Source: Lachnospiraceae bacterium (GTDB lineage Bacteria > Bacillota > Clostridia > Lachnospirales > Lachnospiraceae). From it: 64,000 bases of DNA. The notes under the pieces are model-generated. The model saw nothing but the letters and a program-made list of their open reading frames with translations, was not told where the DNA came from and ran no database searches. The stretch spans positions 18,587-82,586 of the forward strand of contig CAJTEY010000019.1 of assembly GCA_910575775.1 (NCBI GenBank), given 5' to 3'. Both the position numbers and the translations under genes were made by a program. The stretch's first letter is position 1; each line of letters begins with the position of its first letter. Positions 32,960 through 40,830 of this stretch are shown here, piece by piece.

Positions 32960-34021
32960 ATGCTACATATACTGCTGTTAGTTTTAAAAATTATAGGGAT
33001 TGTGCTTCTGGGCATTCTGGGTATGCTGATTCTTGGAACTGCCTGCGCTCTCTTTGTGCCCGTCCGCTACCAGATTGAGGCGGTGAGGAAAGAGGGGAAG
33101 GGAGAGCCGCCGGTCGCCATTACAGTGAAGATTACCTGGCTTTTGCATTTCATGAATGTGCTGGTACGTTTTTCGGGGAGCCTGTCCGTGCGTGCACGTC
33201 TTATGGTGTTTACGGTTTTCCGGCTGCCAAAGAGAGAGAAGCGGTGCGGTGCGGGCCAAGACGATGCGGAAAACAGGAAGACAAGGAAGAGACAGAAGAA
33301 AGAGAAACAGCCAAAGAGTCGTGAACCGGGGGAGCAGGGCAGAGAAAACCGAAAGACAGAAGGGACAAAAACAGAAGAAACAAGGGCAGAAAGAAGAAAG
33401 ACAGAAGAAACAGGAGCAGAAGAAGCAAAGGCAGATAAAGAAACCATACCCGGTGACGCGGTGCGCGGTGAAACAGAGGATGCGCAGGCGGCGGATGGCG
33501 AAAAATCAGCAGATTTAGATAAAAAGCCCACATGGATGGATAAGCTGCGTGCGATTCCCGAGATTATCCGCAGTATTTTCGCTAAAATTAAGGGTTTCTT
33601 TGAAAATATACAGTACACAATACAAAATATCTGTGATAAAATAAGGTCTGTATCGGATACTATAGAGTATTACAGGGAAGTGATAGCGGGGGAGACCTTT
33701 CAGCGTTCCTTTGCCCTGTGTAAGGGAGAACTTCTGACGATTGCCAGGAGCCTGAAACCAAAGAGATTTGAGGCAGCCCTCGTTGTCGGTACGGATGATC
33801 CCGCATTGACAGGGGAAATTCTGGCAGTATGTGGCATGTTGTATCCGATTCTCGGCCCGAAAGTGAATGTGGCGGGTGATTTTGAGAAGAAGCGTCTCGA
33901 GGGGCGGGTGTTTGTTAAGGGAAAGCTTCGGCTTTTCACTTTTATCCGGGCAGCGGTTCGGATTTATTTTAACAAGGAAATCAGAAAACTGTACGGGCTA
34001 TTGAAAAAGGAGGCAGTATAA
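32960..34021 (+). CDS. DUF2953 membrane-anchored protein (YtfI-like)
   Basis: This 353-residue protein has an N-terminal membrane helix (LLLVLKIIGIVLLGILGMLIL) and an extracytoplasmic DUF2953 domain split by a low-complexity charged linker (about residues 90-180, runs of KTEET and RKTEE). The C-terminal domain contains the conserved region RFEAALVVGTDDPALTGE (about 270). In Bacillus the homologue ytfI sits beside ytfJ/gerW, as here where the next gene begins 1 bp after this stop. A sporulation-linked envelope role is inferred from that pairing. The linker is unusually long and A/G-rich at DNA level. Confidence 0.85.
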   Translation: MLHILLLVLKIIGIVLLGILGMLILGTACALFVPVRYQIEAVRKEGKGEPPVAITVKITWLLHFMNVLVRFSGSLSVRARLMVFTVFRLPKREKRCGAGQDDAENRKTRKRQKKEKQPKSREPGEQGRENRKTEGTKTEETRAERRKTEETGAEEAKADKETIPGDAVRGETEDAQAADGEKSADLDKKPTWMDKLRAIPEIIRSIFAKIKGFFENIQYTIQNICDKIRSVSDTIEYYREVIAGETFQRSFALCKGELLTIARSLKPKRFEAALVVGTDDPALTGEILAVCGMLYPILGPKVNVAGDFEKKRLEGRVFVKGKLRLFTFIRAAVRIYFNKEIRKLYGLLKKEAV

Positions 34022-34420
34022 ATGGTTGAGAATAATTTTGGCGGTGTGATTGAGTCTCTGATGAAAGGCATGAATGCCGTGATCGGAACGAAGACGGTGG
34101 TGGGCGATGCCACACAGGTCGGAGATACCATCATCCTGCCTTTGGTGGATGTGAGCTTCGGCGTGGGCGCGGGCGCCGGCACTGGCACCGACGGTAAGAA
34201 GAGCAGCGGGGCCGGCGGCTTTTCGGCAAAGATGACGCCCAGCGCAGTGCTTGTGATTAAGAACGGTACCACCAAGCTTGTCAATATCAAGAATCAGGAT
34301 ACGGTCACCAAGGTGCTCGACATGATTCCCGATATCGTGGAGAAATTTACATCTCCCAAGGAAGAGATGCTGGCCGATGACACGGCTGTCGATATTGCAT
34401 TCCCGGAGGAAAACAAATAG
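34022..34420 (+). CDS. ytfJ: GerW family sporulation protein (YtfJ)
   Basis: This 132-residue protein shows the YtfJ/GerW signature: an N-terminal helix (IESLMKGMNAVIGTKTVVGD), a beta core with a Gly-rich run (FGVGAGAGTGTDGKKSSGAG), then KMTPSAVLVI and VLDMIPDIVEKF. GerW is a spore inner-membrane-associated protein needed for germination in Bacillus and for spore formation in clostridia. An AAAAAGGAGGCAGTATAA ribosome region partly inside the DUF2953 stop gives tight coupling. Its presence is the clearest sign that this organism sporulates. Confidence 0.92.
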   Translation: MVENNFGGVIESLMKGMNAVIGTKTVVGDATQVGDTIILPLVDVSFGVGAGAGTGTDGKKSSGAGGFSAKMTPSAVLVIKNGTTKLVNIKNQDTVTKVLDMIPDIVEKFTSPKEEMLADDTAVDIAFPEENK

Positions 34421-34475
34421 CACCTTTCGGGAACAAATGCATATAGTATCATAAGAGCATAAACAGGGGTAGCCC

Positions 34476-34613
34476 ATGAAAAAAATGATTGGATTTGTGG
34501 CGCTTTGTGTCGCGGCAGGCATGATTATCATGCTTTTTCTGGTGAATCGTTTTCTGGGGCTTTTACTGATTGTGCTGCTTTTGCTGATCGGGTACAGCTT
34601 TTTTTGTTGTTAG
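34476..34613 (+). CDS. 45-residue two-span membrane peptide
   Basis: A short gene with ATG at 34476 after ACAGGGGTAGCCC and TAG at 34611. The product is almost entirely hydrophobic: a first span (MIGFVALCVAAGMIIMLFLV) and a second (LGLLLIVLLLLIGYSFF) joined by NRF, ending in two cysteines. It resembles small YtfJ-associated or sporulation membrane peptides only in size. It lies between ytfJ and a J-domain gene on the same strand, so it is probably expressed with them. Function unknown. Confidence 0.65.
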   Translation: MKKMIGFVALCVAAGMIIMLFLVNRFLGLLLIVLLLLIGYSFFCC

Positions 34614-34634
34614 TCAAAGGATATGAGGATTACG

Positions 34635-35180
34635 ATGGAGAATTTGGAAGAAATACTTCGGGATGAAGGAACGACCGAGGACGCCCTGCAGGAGTTGAAG
34701 TTCTGGCTTTTTAAGGAGAATATCAGAATTATGACCGCCTCTGCCGAGCTGGAGGAGCAGCGGGAGAAATTTGCGCAGGAGAAGGAGCGTTTTAAAGAAG
34801 AAATGAAGAATCTGAACCGCAGGATGACAGCAAAGCAGGAGCGGATCCGAAAGGACAACCAGCTTGTGGACGAGCGGCTGGAGATCATAAAGGACGGGTT
34901 TCAGAAGCTGGATCTGGACCGCAGGAGGCTTGACAAAGAGTGGGCAAGGCTTGCGGCGGAGAAGGAACTGCTGGAGGAGCGCGGACTTTATGACGTGTAC
35001 CCGGAGATCAGCGTCTTTTTCAGCGGCGTGAAAAATTCGTTGACGCTCAAGAAGCGGTATAAGGATCTGACGAAGATTTACCATCCCGACAATCTGGCCG
35101 GTGACACGGAGATCATTCAGAGAATTAACAGGGAATACGAGAGGCTGAAAAGAGAGTATGAGACATTTAAGCAGGCGTAA
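34635..35180 (+). CDS. coiled-coil protein with C-terminal J-domain-like motif
   Basis: The 181-residue protein consists of a long charged coiled coil (about residues 30-115, Glu/Lys/Arg/Gln-rich) and a short C-terminal segment resembling a J domain. The latter reads KKRYKDLTKIYHPDN, with the HPD tripeptide that stimulates DnaK ATPase, then ERLKREYETFK. No other DnaJ features (Gly/Phe region, zinc cysteines) are present. It may direct Hsp70 to a specific partner. An upstream in-frame ATG at 34623 is less well placed relative to the GAGG site. The stop overlaps the left arm of the following terminator. Confidence 0.75.
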   Translation: MENLEEILRDEGTTEDALQELKFWLFKENIRIMTASAELEEQREKFAQEKERFKEEMKNLNRRMTAKQERIRKDNQLVDERLEIIKDGFQKLDLDRRRLDKEWARLAAEKELLEERGLYDVYPEISVFFSGVKNSLTLKKRYKDLTKIYHPDNLAGDTEIIQRINREYERLKREYETFKQA

Positions 35181-35196
35181 GATTCCGCCTGCTTTT
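35169..35196 (+). terminator. terminator after the J-domain gene
   Basis: AAGCAGGCG and CGCCTGCTT flank a short loop and are followed by TT. The left arm includes the last codons of the gene. Confidence 0.7.
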
Positions 35197-35236
35197 GCTT
35201 AGTGATAATTTGGGAAACGTGTATTTTGCGGCATAC

Positions 35237-35269
35237 AAAAAAGGGCCGGATATCTGCCGGCTCTTTCTT
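35237..35269 (-). terminator. terminator of rpmB
   Basis: On the minus strand AAAGAGCCGG and CCGGCCCTTT form a stem with one mismatch, followed by TTT. It is 30 bp past the rpmB stop. Confidence 0.75.
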
Positions 35270-35297
35270 AAATACCCTATGTTTTACAAAAATGGAA

Positions 35298-35483
35298 TTA
35301 TGCGCGTTCCACAGCGCCGGATCTCAGGCAGCGTGTGCAGACATGAAGCTTCTTGCTCGCGCCATTCACCTTGCATTTCACATTCTGAATGTTGGAATTC
35401 CAGATTCTGTTTGATCTTCTATGAGAATGGCTGACGTTCTTTCCGAAATGAGCGCCTTTACCACAAATATCACATTTAGCCAT
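35298..35483 (-). CDS. rpmB: 50S ribosomal protein L28
   Basis: The 61-residue L28 has the typical start MAKCDICGKGAHFGKNVSHS and a paired CxxC (CDIC and CTRC), i.e. the zinc-binding form. The start at 35483 follows AGGAGGTGCGAAG. It is a single-gene unit, divergent from gls24, with a promoter at 35581-35609 and a terminator. A two-hairpin repeat lies in its roughly 90-nt leader, an obvious candidate for regulation of this ribosomal gene, though no such mechanism is known to me. Confidence 0.97.
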   Translation of the reverse strand: MAKCDICGKGAHFGKNVSHSHRRSNRIWNSNIQNVKCKVNGASKKLHVCTRCLRSGAVERA

Positions 35484-35524
35484 CTTCGCACCTCCTAACA
35501 AATGTAGTGTTATTTTTTATCATA

Positions 35525-35565
35525 GCGAGACCGCAAAGCGGATCCCGCAATCGAGCTTACTCGAT
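35525..35565 (-). repeat. two-hairpin repeat, copy C (rpmB leader)
   Basis: On the minus strand ATCGAGTAAGCTCGAT is followed by TGCGGGATCCGCTTTGCGG and TCTCGC: two adjacent hairpins. Layout and flanking TGCG[A/G]GAT match the repeats at 57917-57959 and 59494-59536, with a compensatory stem change (CCGC/GCGG for TTGCC/GGCAA). It lies within the inferred rpmB transcript, just after the start of transcription. Confidence 0.6.
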
Positions 35566-35580
35566 TTTTGCAACATTTGT

Positions 35581-35609
35581 ATAATAGCAGAAAGTGGAAG
35601 AGAATGCAA
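35581..35609 (-). promoter_or_regulatory. promoter of rpmB
   Basis: On the minus strand TTGCAT (35604-35609) and TATTAT (35581-35586) are 17 bp apart, with TG one base before the -10. Confidence 0.75.
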
Positions 35610-35634
35610 GTATAATTTGCAGAATTTTTTTCAG

Positions 35635-35663
35635 TTTCTTTTTTTCAGATATCGGGTTATAAT
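35635..35663 (+). promoter_or_regulatory. candidate promoter of gls24
   Basis: A perfect TATAAT lies at 35658-35663; the -35 region at the optimal spacing (TTTCTT) is poor. It is divergent from the rpmB promoter. Confidence 0.5.
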
Positions 35664-35713
35664 ATAACTACTGCAAAAGAAATGAGAGTATATATAATTT
35701 CAGGAGGTAGTCT

Positions 35714-36073
35714 ATGAAAGTCTCTTCAATGGATACCCATATGGGAAATATCTCTATCGATCAGGAAGTGATCGCGCAGTTTGCGGGAAACGCAGCGATG
35801 GAGTGTTTCGGTGTGGTCGGTATGGCGAGCATGAGCGTCAGGGACGGGCTGGTCAGGCTTTTGAAAAAAGACAGCATGACGCGCGGCATACAGGTTTTTT
35901 TAAACAATAATAAACTCACCATCAATTTTCATATCATTGTGTCTTACGGCGTAAGCATTCTGGCGGTGTCGGATAACCTGATCGACAGTGTAAAATATAA
36001 AGTAGAAGAGTTTGCCGGAATTGAAGTGGAAAAGATCAATATTTTTGTAGAAGGTGTGAGAGTGATTGACTAG
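35714..36073 (+). CDS. Asp23/Gls24 family envelope stress protein (YloU)
   Basis: This 119-residue protein has the Asp23/Gls24 fold: GNISIDQEVIAQFAGNAAME at the start, CFGVVGMAS, and the C-terminal KVEEFAGIEVEKINIFVEGV. In Bacillus the homologue yloU is followed by yloV (fakA) and recG, precisely the order found here. The product is cytoplasmic and may bind membrane anchors; its exact role is unknown. A strong site, TTTCAGGAGGTAGTCT, precedes the ATG. It is likely the first gene of an operon running through fakA, recG and degV. Confidence 0.9.
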   Translation: MKVSSMDTHMGNISIDQEVIAQFAGNAAMECFGVVGMASMSVRDGLVRLLKKDSMTRGIQVFLNNNKLTINFHIIVSYGVSILAVSDNLIDSVKYKVEEFAGIEVEKINIFVEGVRVID

Positions 36074-36089
36074 AGGGAGGATCAAATAG

Positions 36090-37781
36090 GTGGATTCATA
36101 TACGATAGATGCCGGCCTGATGGCCAGAATGTTCCTGGCCGGAGCGAAAAATCTTGAGAGCAAGAAGGACTGGATCAATGAGTTAAATGTATTTCCCGTG
36201 CCGGACGGCGATACGGGTACCAACATGACGATGACGATCATGGCGGCAGCCAGAGAGGTGTCGGCTCTCTATGATGTGGGAGATATCGACATGGCTTCCC
36301 TGTGTAAGGCGATTTCCTCCGGGTCGCTTCGAGGGGCCAGGGGAAATTCCGGCGTCATTTTATCCCAGCTTTTCAGAGGATTCACGAAGGGCGTGAAGGA
36401 ATGCCGGGAAATTACGGTTCCCGTGCTTGCCACAGCCTTCGAGAAAGCGGTGGAGACAGCATACAAGGCGGTTATGAAGCCAAAGGAGGGCACCATTCTC
36501 ACTGTGGCCAAGGGAGGCGCGGTCAAGGCGAGAGAACTTGCGGATGCAGGGGTTACGGATCTGTCCGAGTTTTTTAGACAGGTGATCGCCCATGCGGACG
36601 AGGTACTATTGCAGACTCCGGAGATGCTGCCCGTATTGAAGCAGGCGGGTGTGGTTGACTCTGGCGGTCAAGGATTGATGCAGGTGCTGAAAGGCGCCTA
36701 TGACGCTTATCTCGGTAAAGAGATTGATCTGACTGTGGATAAGGGAGATGCAGCGGTTTCCGGCAAAGCAACGGGGGCGGCAGGTTACGGGGCGCAGGCA
36801 AGTGCGGAAATCAAATTCGGTTACTGCACCGAGTTTATCATCATGTTAAACAAGGTGTTTAATATCAAGACGGAGATGGATTTTAAGGCTTATCTGGAGT
36901 CTATCGGAGATTCCATCGTGGTGGTTGCGGACGAGGACGTGGTAAAGGTGCACGTACATACCAACGATCCCGGACTGGCGATCCAGAAGGCGTTAAAGTA
37001 CGGTGCACTCTCCAACATGAAAATTGACAATATGCGTCTGGAACATCAGGAAAAGCTCTTCCGGATGTCCAAGCAGGAGGAAAAACCTGTGGAGGAGGAA
37101 GACGATCTGCCGGGGCCGAAGAAGGATGTGGGCTTTATCGCCGTCTCAGTAGGAAGTGGTATTGCGGAGATTTTTAAAGGACTGGGTGTTGATTATATCA
37201 TTGAGGGCGGACAGACCATGAATCCGAGCACGGAAGATATGTTAAACGCAATCGACAAGGTGAATGCGGACACCATTTTTATCCTGCCGAACAACAAAAA
37301 TATCATTCTGGCGGCCAACCAGGCGCAGTCCCTTGTGAAGGACAAGAAAATTGTGGTGATTCCCACAAAAACCGTTCCCCAGGGCATCACGGCGGTGATC
37401 AACTATGTGCCGGGCTTATCGGCTGAGGAGAACGAGGAGACGATGGTCTCGGAGATGAAGGCGGTGGCCACGGGACAGGTTACCTACGCGGTGCGTGATA
37501 CGAACATTGACGGGCAGGAGATCAGACAGGGCGACTTCATGGGGCTTGGTGATCATGGCATTCTCTCTGTGGGAACGGCGATTTCCTCCGTGGCGATCCG
37601 TATGGTGGAAGCCATGATGACGGAGGAGAAGGAGCTGATCAGCATTTACTACGGCGAGGAAATAGTGGAGGAGGACGCTGAGAAACTGCGAAGCCAGATC
37701 GGGGAGAAATACCCGGACTGTGATATTGAACTGCAGTACGGCGGACAGCCGATCTACTATTACATTATTTCGGCGGAATAA
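36090..37781 (+). CDS. fakA: fatty acid kinase catalytic subunit FakA (DAK2 domain, YloV)
   Basis: FakA phosphorylates fatty acids held by FakB (DegV-family) proteins for phospholipid synthesis. The 563-residue product begins with a DAK2 ATP-binding domain. The conserved NVFPVPDGDTGTNM (about residues 34-47) and SGSLRGARGNSGVILSQ (about 75-91) provide Mg-ATP ligands. A central and a C-terminal DegV-like domain follow. The start is GTG at 36090, with GGGAGGATCAAATAG upstream. A DegV-family gene lies 2 kb downstream in the same operon and is the likely acyl carrier partner. Confidence 0.9.
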   Translation: MDSYTIDAGLMARMFLAGAKNLESKKDWINELNVFPVPDGDTGTNMTMTIMAAAREVSALYDVGDIDMASLCKAISSGSLRGARGNSGVILSQLFRGFTKGVKECREITVPVLATAFEKAVETAYKAVMKPKEGTILTVAKGGAVKARELADAGVTDLSEFFRQVIAHADEVLLQTPEMLPVLKQAGVVDSGGQGLMQVLKGAYDAYLGKEIDLTVDKGDAAVSGKATGAAGYGAQASAEIKFGYCTEFIIMLNKVFNIKTEMDFKAYLESIGDSIVVVADEDVVKVHVHTNDPGLAIQKALKYGALSNMKIDNMRLEHQEKLFRMSKQEEKPVEEEDDLPGPKKDVGFIAVSVGSGIAEIFKGLGVDYIIEGGQTMNPSTEDMLNAIDKVNADTIFILPNNKNIILAANQAQSLVKDKKIVVIPTKTVPQGITAVINYVPGLSAEENEETMVSEMKAVATGQVTYAVRDTNIDGQEIRQGDFMGLGDHGILSVGTAISSVAIRMVEAMMTEEKELISIYYGEEIVEEDAEKLRSQIGEKYPDCDIELQYGGQPIYYYIISAE

Positions 37782-37791
37782 GCAGAGTATT

Positions 37792-39900
37792 ATGGATATA
37801 AGAACCTTGAAGGGCGTCGGTGAAAAAACCGCCGCCCTCTTTGAAAAATTGCATGTATATACGGCGGAAGAGCTGGTATCCTATTATCCAAGGGATTACG
37901 AGCAGTTTTCCGTCCCGGTTCCGCTGGATCAGGCGCCTGCTGAGGAAATTCTGGCGGTGGAGGGGCATCTTGCGGGCAATGTGGCGACCAGACATGTGCG
38001 GGGACTTTCCATCACGACCTTTGAGGTATTCTGCGAAGGCGGCTCCCTGCATATGACTTATTTTAATATGCCGTATCTGAAAAACAGTCTGAAACGGGGA
38101 CAGTCCTATATATTCAGGGGATGCCTGCACCGCAGGAAAGATCGGTATGTAATGGAGCAGGCCCGGATTTATAAGCCGGAGGAGTACGGAAAGCTGACGG
38201 ACTGCATGCAGCCCCGCTATGCCACCACGAAAGGGCTCACCAACAACGCGGTCACAAAGGCGGTAAGACAGGCCATCGGGCTGGTGGATCTGTCGGAGGA
38301 TCCGCTCCCTGCAAAAATCCGTGAGACAGAAGGCTTTCCGGCCTTTCGGGATGCCGTGGAGCAGATGCATTTCCCTACGGGGCGGGAGGCGCTTCTTTCG
38401 GCCAGAAGACGGCTGGTCTTTGACGAGTTTTTCCGTTTTATACTGGTGCTGCGCAGGATGAGGGAGGACAATGAGAGGAAGAAGAGTCTTCATCCCATGA
38501 TTGAGGTGGCGCAGACAAGACGGCTGATTGAAGCGCTGCCGTACCGGCTGACGAAGGCCCAGCAGAAGGTTTGGGCGGAAATCCAGACAGACTTAACCTC
38601 CGAATACGCCATGAACAGGCTGGTGCAGGGGGATGTTGGCTCCGGCAAGACGATTCTGGCGTTTCTGGCCCTTATCATGTGCGCGGCCAACGGTTTTCAG
38701 AGTGCGCTGATGGCACCCACGGAGGTTTTGGCCAGACAGCACTATGAGAGCCTGGTGAAATTGAACGAAGAGCACGGCCTGCAGGTCCGTCCTGTGCTAT
38801 TGACTGGATCAGTCACAGCAAAGGACAGGCGGGAGATCTATGCGAAGATCGAGAGCGGGGAGGCGGATATCGTGATCGGCACCCACGCCTTGATACAGGA
38901 GAAAGTTGTTTATAAAAGTCTCTCCCTCGTCATCACGGACGAACAGCACCGTTTCGGGGTCAGACAGCGGGAGAATCTGGCGGAAAAGGGCTTCGCGTTT
39001 TCCGAGGCAGGCGGCACGGCTTCTGCTTCAGAAGGCGGTTCCTGCTCAGAGGGACAGGCCGTGCATGTGCTTGTGATGAGCGCAACGCCCATTCCCCGGA
39101 CGTTAGCCATTATCCTGTACGGGGATCTGCACATTTCTGTTCTGGACGAGCTGCCGGCGGACAGACTGCCTATCAAAAACTGCGTGGTGAACACATCCTA
39201 TCGGAATACTGCCTATAAATTCATAGAAAAGGAAGTGGAGCAGGGCCGGCAGGTCTATGTGATCTGTCCTATGGTGGAAGAGGGGGAAGAGCAGGAGCTG
39301 GAAGATGTGGCCTCCTATGCGAAGAAGCTTAGGAGCGCGCTTTCTGCCTCTGTCCGTGTGGAGACGCTTCACGGCAGAATGCGTCCGGCGGAGAAAACCC
39401 GGATTATGGAGGCTTTTGAGGCGCATCATATTGATGTGCTGGTGTCCACCACAGTGATAGAGGTAGGAATTAACGTGCCGAACGCCACGGTGATGCTGGT
39501 GGAGAATGCGGAGCGGTTCGGTCTGGCGCAGCTTCACCAGCTCAGAGGCCGTGTGGGCCGAGGAGACAAACAGTCCTACTGTATTTTTATCAGCAAATCG
39601 GAACGGCCGGAAACGATGGAACGGCTCAGGATTCTGAATGAATCCAACGACGGCTTCTATATTGCCGGGAAGGATCTGGCTCTTCGGGGGCCGGGAGATC
39701 TGTTCGGAATCAGGCAGAGCGGGGATTTACAGTTTGCGCTCGGCGATATTTACCGGGACGCGGCGGTTCTTAAAAGTGCAAGCAACTGGGCAGACAGAGT
39801 GCTTGCCGAGGATGCTGCACTTGCCGGGGAAGAGTTTGCGTCACTGAATAAGGCTCTGAGCCGGCATGGGATAAATGAGGTTGACTTTAGGAGTATCTGA
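37792..39900 (+). CDS. recG: ATP-dependent DNA helicase RecG
   Basis: RecG reverses stalled replication forks. The 702-residue product has the N-terminal wedge/OB region (KGVGEKTAALFEKL; NMPYLKNSLKRG) and a superfamily 2 helicase core: Walker A GDVGSGKT (near 285), DEQH motif TDEQHRFG (about 382), SATPIPRT (about 425) and motif VI QLRGRVGRG (about 585). The start at 37792 (MDIRTLKGVGEK) lies 10 bp after the fakA stop; upstream starts lie inside fakA. An insert near residue 400 rich in Gly/Ser/Glu (EAGGTASASEGGSCSEGQ) is unusual within the helicase domain but does not break motifs. Confidence 0.96.
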   Translation: MDIRTLKGVGEKTAALFEKLHVYTAEELVSYYPRDYEQFSVPVPLDQAPAEEILAVEGHLAGNVATRHVRGLSITTFEVFCEGGSLHMTYFNMPYLKNSLKRGQSYIFRGCLHRRKDRYVMEQARIYKPEEYGKLTDCMQPRYATTKGLTNNAVTKAVRQAIGLVDLSEDPLPAKIRETEGFPAFRDAVEQMHFPTGREALLSARRRLVFDEFFRFILVLRRMREDNERKKSLHPMIEVAQTRRLIEALPYRLTKAQQKVWAEIQTDLTSEYAMNRLVQGDVGSGKTILAFLALIMCAANGFQSALMAPTEVLARQHYESLVKLNEEHGLQVRPVLLTGSVTAKDRREIYAKIESGEADIVIGTHALIQEKVVYKSLSLVITDEQHRFGVRQRENLAEKGFAFSEAGGTASASEGGSCSEGQAVHVLVMSATPIPRTLAIILYGDLHISVLDELPADRLPIKNCVVNTSYRNTAYKFIEKEVEQGRQVYVICPMVEEGEEQELEDVASYAKKLRSALSASVRVETLHGRMRPAEKTRIMEAFEAHHIDVLVSTTVIEVGINVPNATVMLVENAERFGLAQLHQLRGRVGRGDKQSYCIFISKSERPETMERLRILNESNDGFYIAGKDLALRGPGDLFGIRQSGDLQFALGDIYRDAAVLKSASNWADRVLAEDAALAGEEFASLNKALSRHGINEVDFRSI

Positions 39901-39949
39901 CGGTAAACTCATATTTGATAGCTTATGAAAACGGAAAATGAGGATAACT

Positions 39950-40813
39950 ATGAGCAAAAGAATCGCAGTCGTGACAGACAGTAACAGCGGCATTACCCAG
40001 TCTCAGGCGAAAGAGATGGGGCTTTATGTGCTGCCCATGCCTTTTATGATTAATGAGGAGACTTTTTTTGAAGATATCACGTTGACGCAGGAGCAGTTTT
40101 ACAAACGGCTTTCCGAGAATGCGGATGTGATTACGAGCCAGCCAAGTCCCGAAGAGGTGATGAAGCTCTGGGATGAACTGCTTGAAACATATGATGAGAT
40201 CGTGCATATCCCGATGTCCAGCGGTCTTAGCGGCTCTTGTCAGAGCGCGCGGATGCTTTCGGAAAATTATGACGGCAGGGTGCAGGTGGTCAACAACCAG
40301 CGGATCTCCGTGACCCAGAGGCAGTCGGCGCTGGATGCGCTTACCCTGATCGGGCGGGGCATGGACGCGGCGGCTGTCAGAGAATTTCTGGAGGAGGATA
40401 AGTTCAACTCCAGCATCTACATTATGCTGGATACGCTGTACTATCTGAAAAAAGGCGGCAGGATTACGCCTGCTGCGGCAGCGCTCGGTACCATTTTACG
40501 CCTGAAGCCGGTTCTGCAGATCCAGGGCGAAAAGCTGGATGCCTTTGCCAAGGCGAGAACGGTCTCGCAGGGAAAAACGATCATGGTGAACGCGATCAAG
40601 GCGGACATGGAGAAACGTTTCGGCGGCGTGTCGGCGGATCGGATCTGGCTGCAGATCGCTTATACTTATGACAGGGAGGCGGCTGAACAGTTTAAGGAGC
40701 AGGTGCTGGAGGTATTCCCGGGCTTTGACGTGCATATGGATCCGTTGTCTTTGAGCATTGCCTGCCATATCGGTCCCGGTTCTCTGGCGTTGGCCTGTTC
40801 CCGGAAGATTTAA
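39950..40813 (+). CDS. DegV-family fatty-acid-binding protein (FakB-like)
   Basis: This 287-residue protein matches the DegV/FakB family. Its N-terminus is IAVVTDSNSGITQSQAKEMG with the early Asp-Ser pair, followed by PSPEEVMKLW (TSQPSP motif near 62) and PMSSGLSGSCQSAR (about 88-101) that hold the fatty acid head group. The C-terminal domain includes KKGGRITPAAAALG (about 166-179), as usual. Together with FakA in the same operon it would deliver exogenous or recycled fatty acids for phosphorylation. The start at 39950 (MSKRIAV) follows TGAGGATAACT; the ATG at 39938 is 12 bp upstream in frame. Confidence 0.9.
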   Translation: MSKRIAVVTDSNSGITQSQAKEMGLYVLPMPFMINEETFFEDITLTQEQFYKRLSENADVITSQPSPEEVMKLWDELLETYDEIVHIPMSSGLSGSCQSARMLSENYDGRVQVVNNQRISVTQRQSALDALTLIGRGMDAAAVREFLEEDKFNSSIYIMLDTLYYLKKGGRITPAAAALGTILRLKPVLQIQGEKLDAFAKARTVSQGKTIMVNAIKADMEKRFGGVSADRIWLQIAYTYDREAAEQFKEQVLEVFPGFDVHMDPLSLSIACHIGPGSLALACSRKI

Positions 40814-40830
40814 ACCGCAGAAATGGAGAA

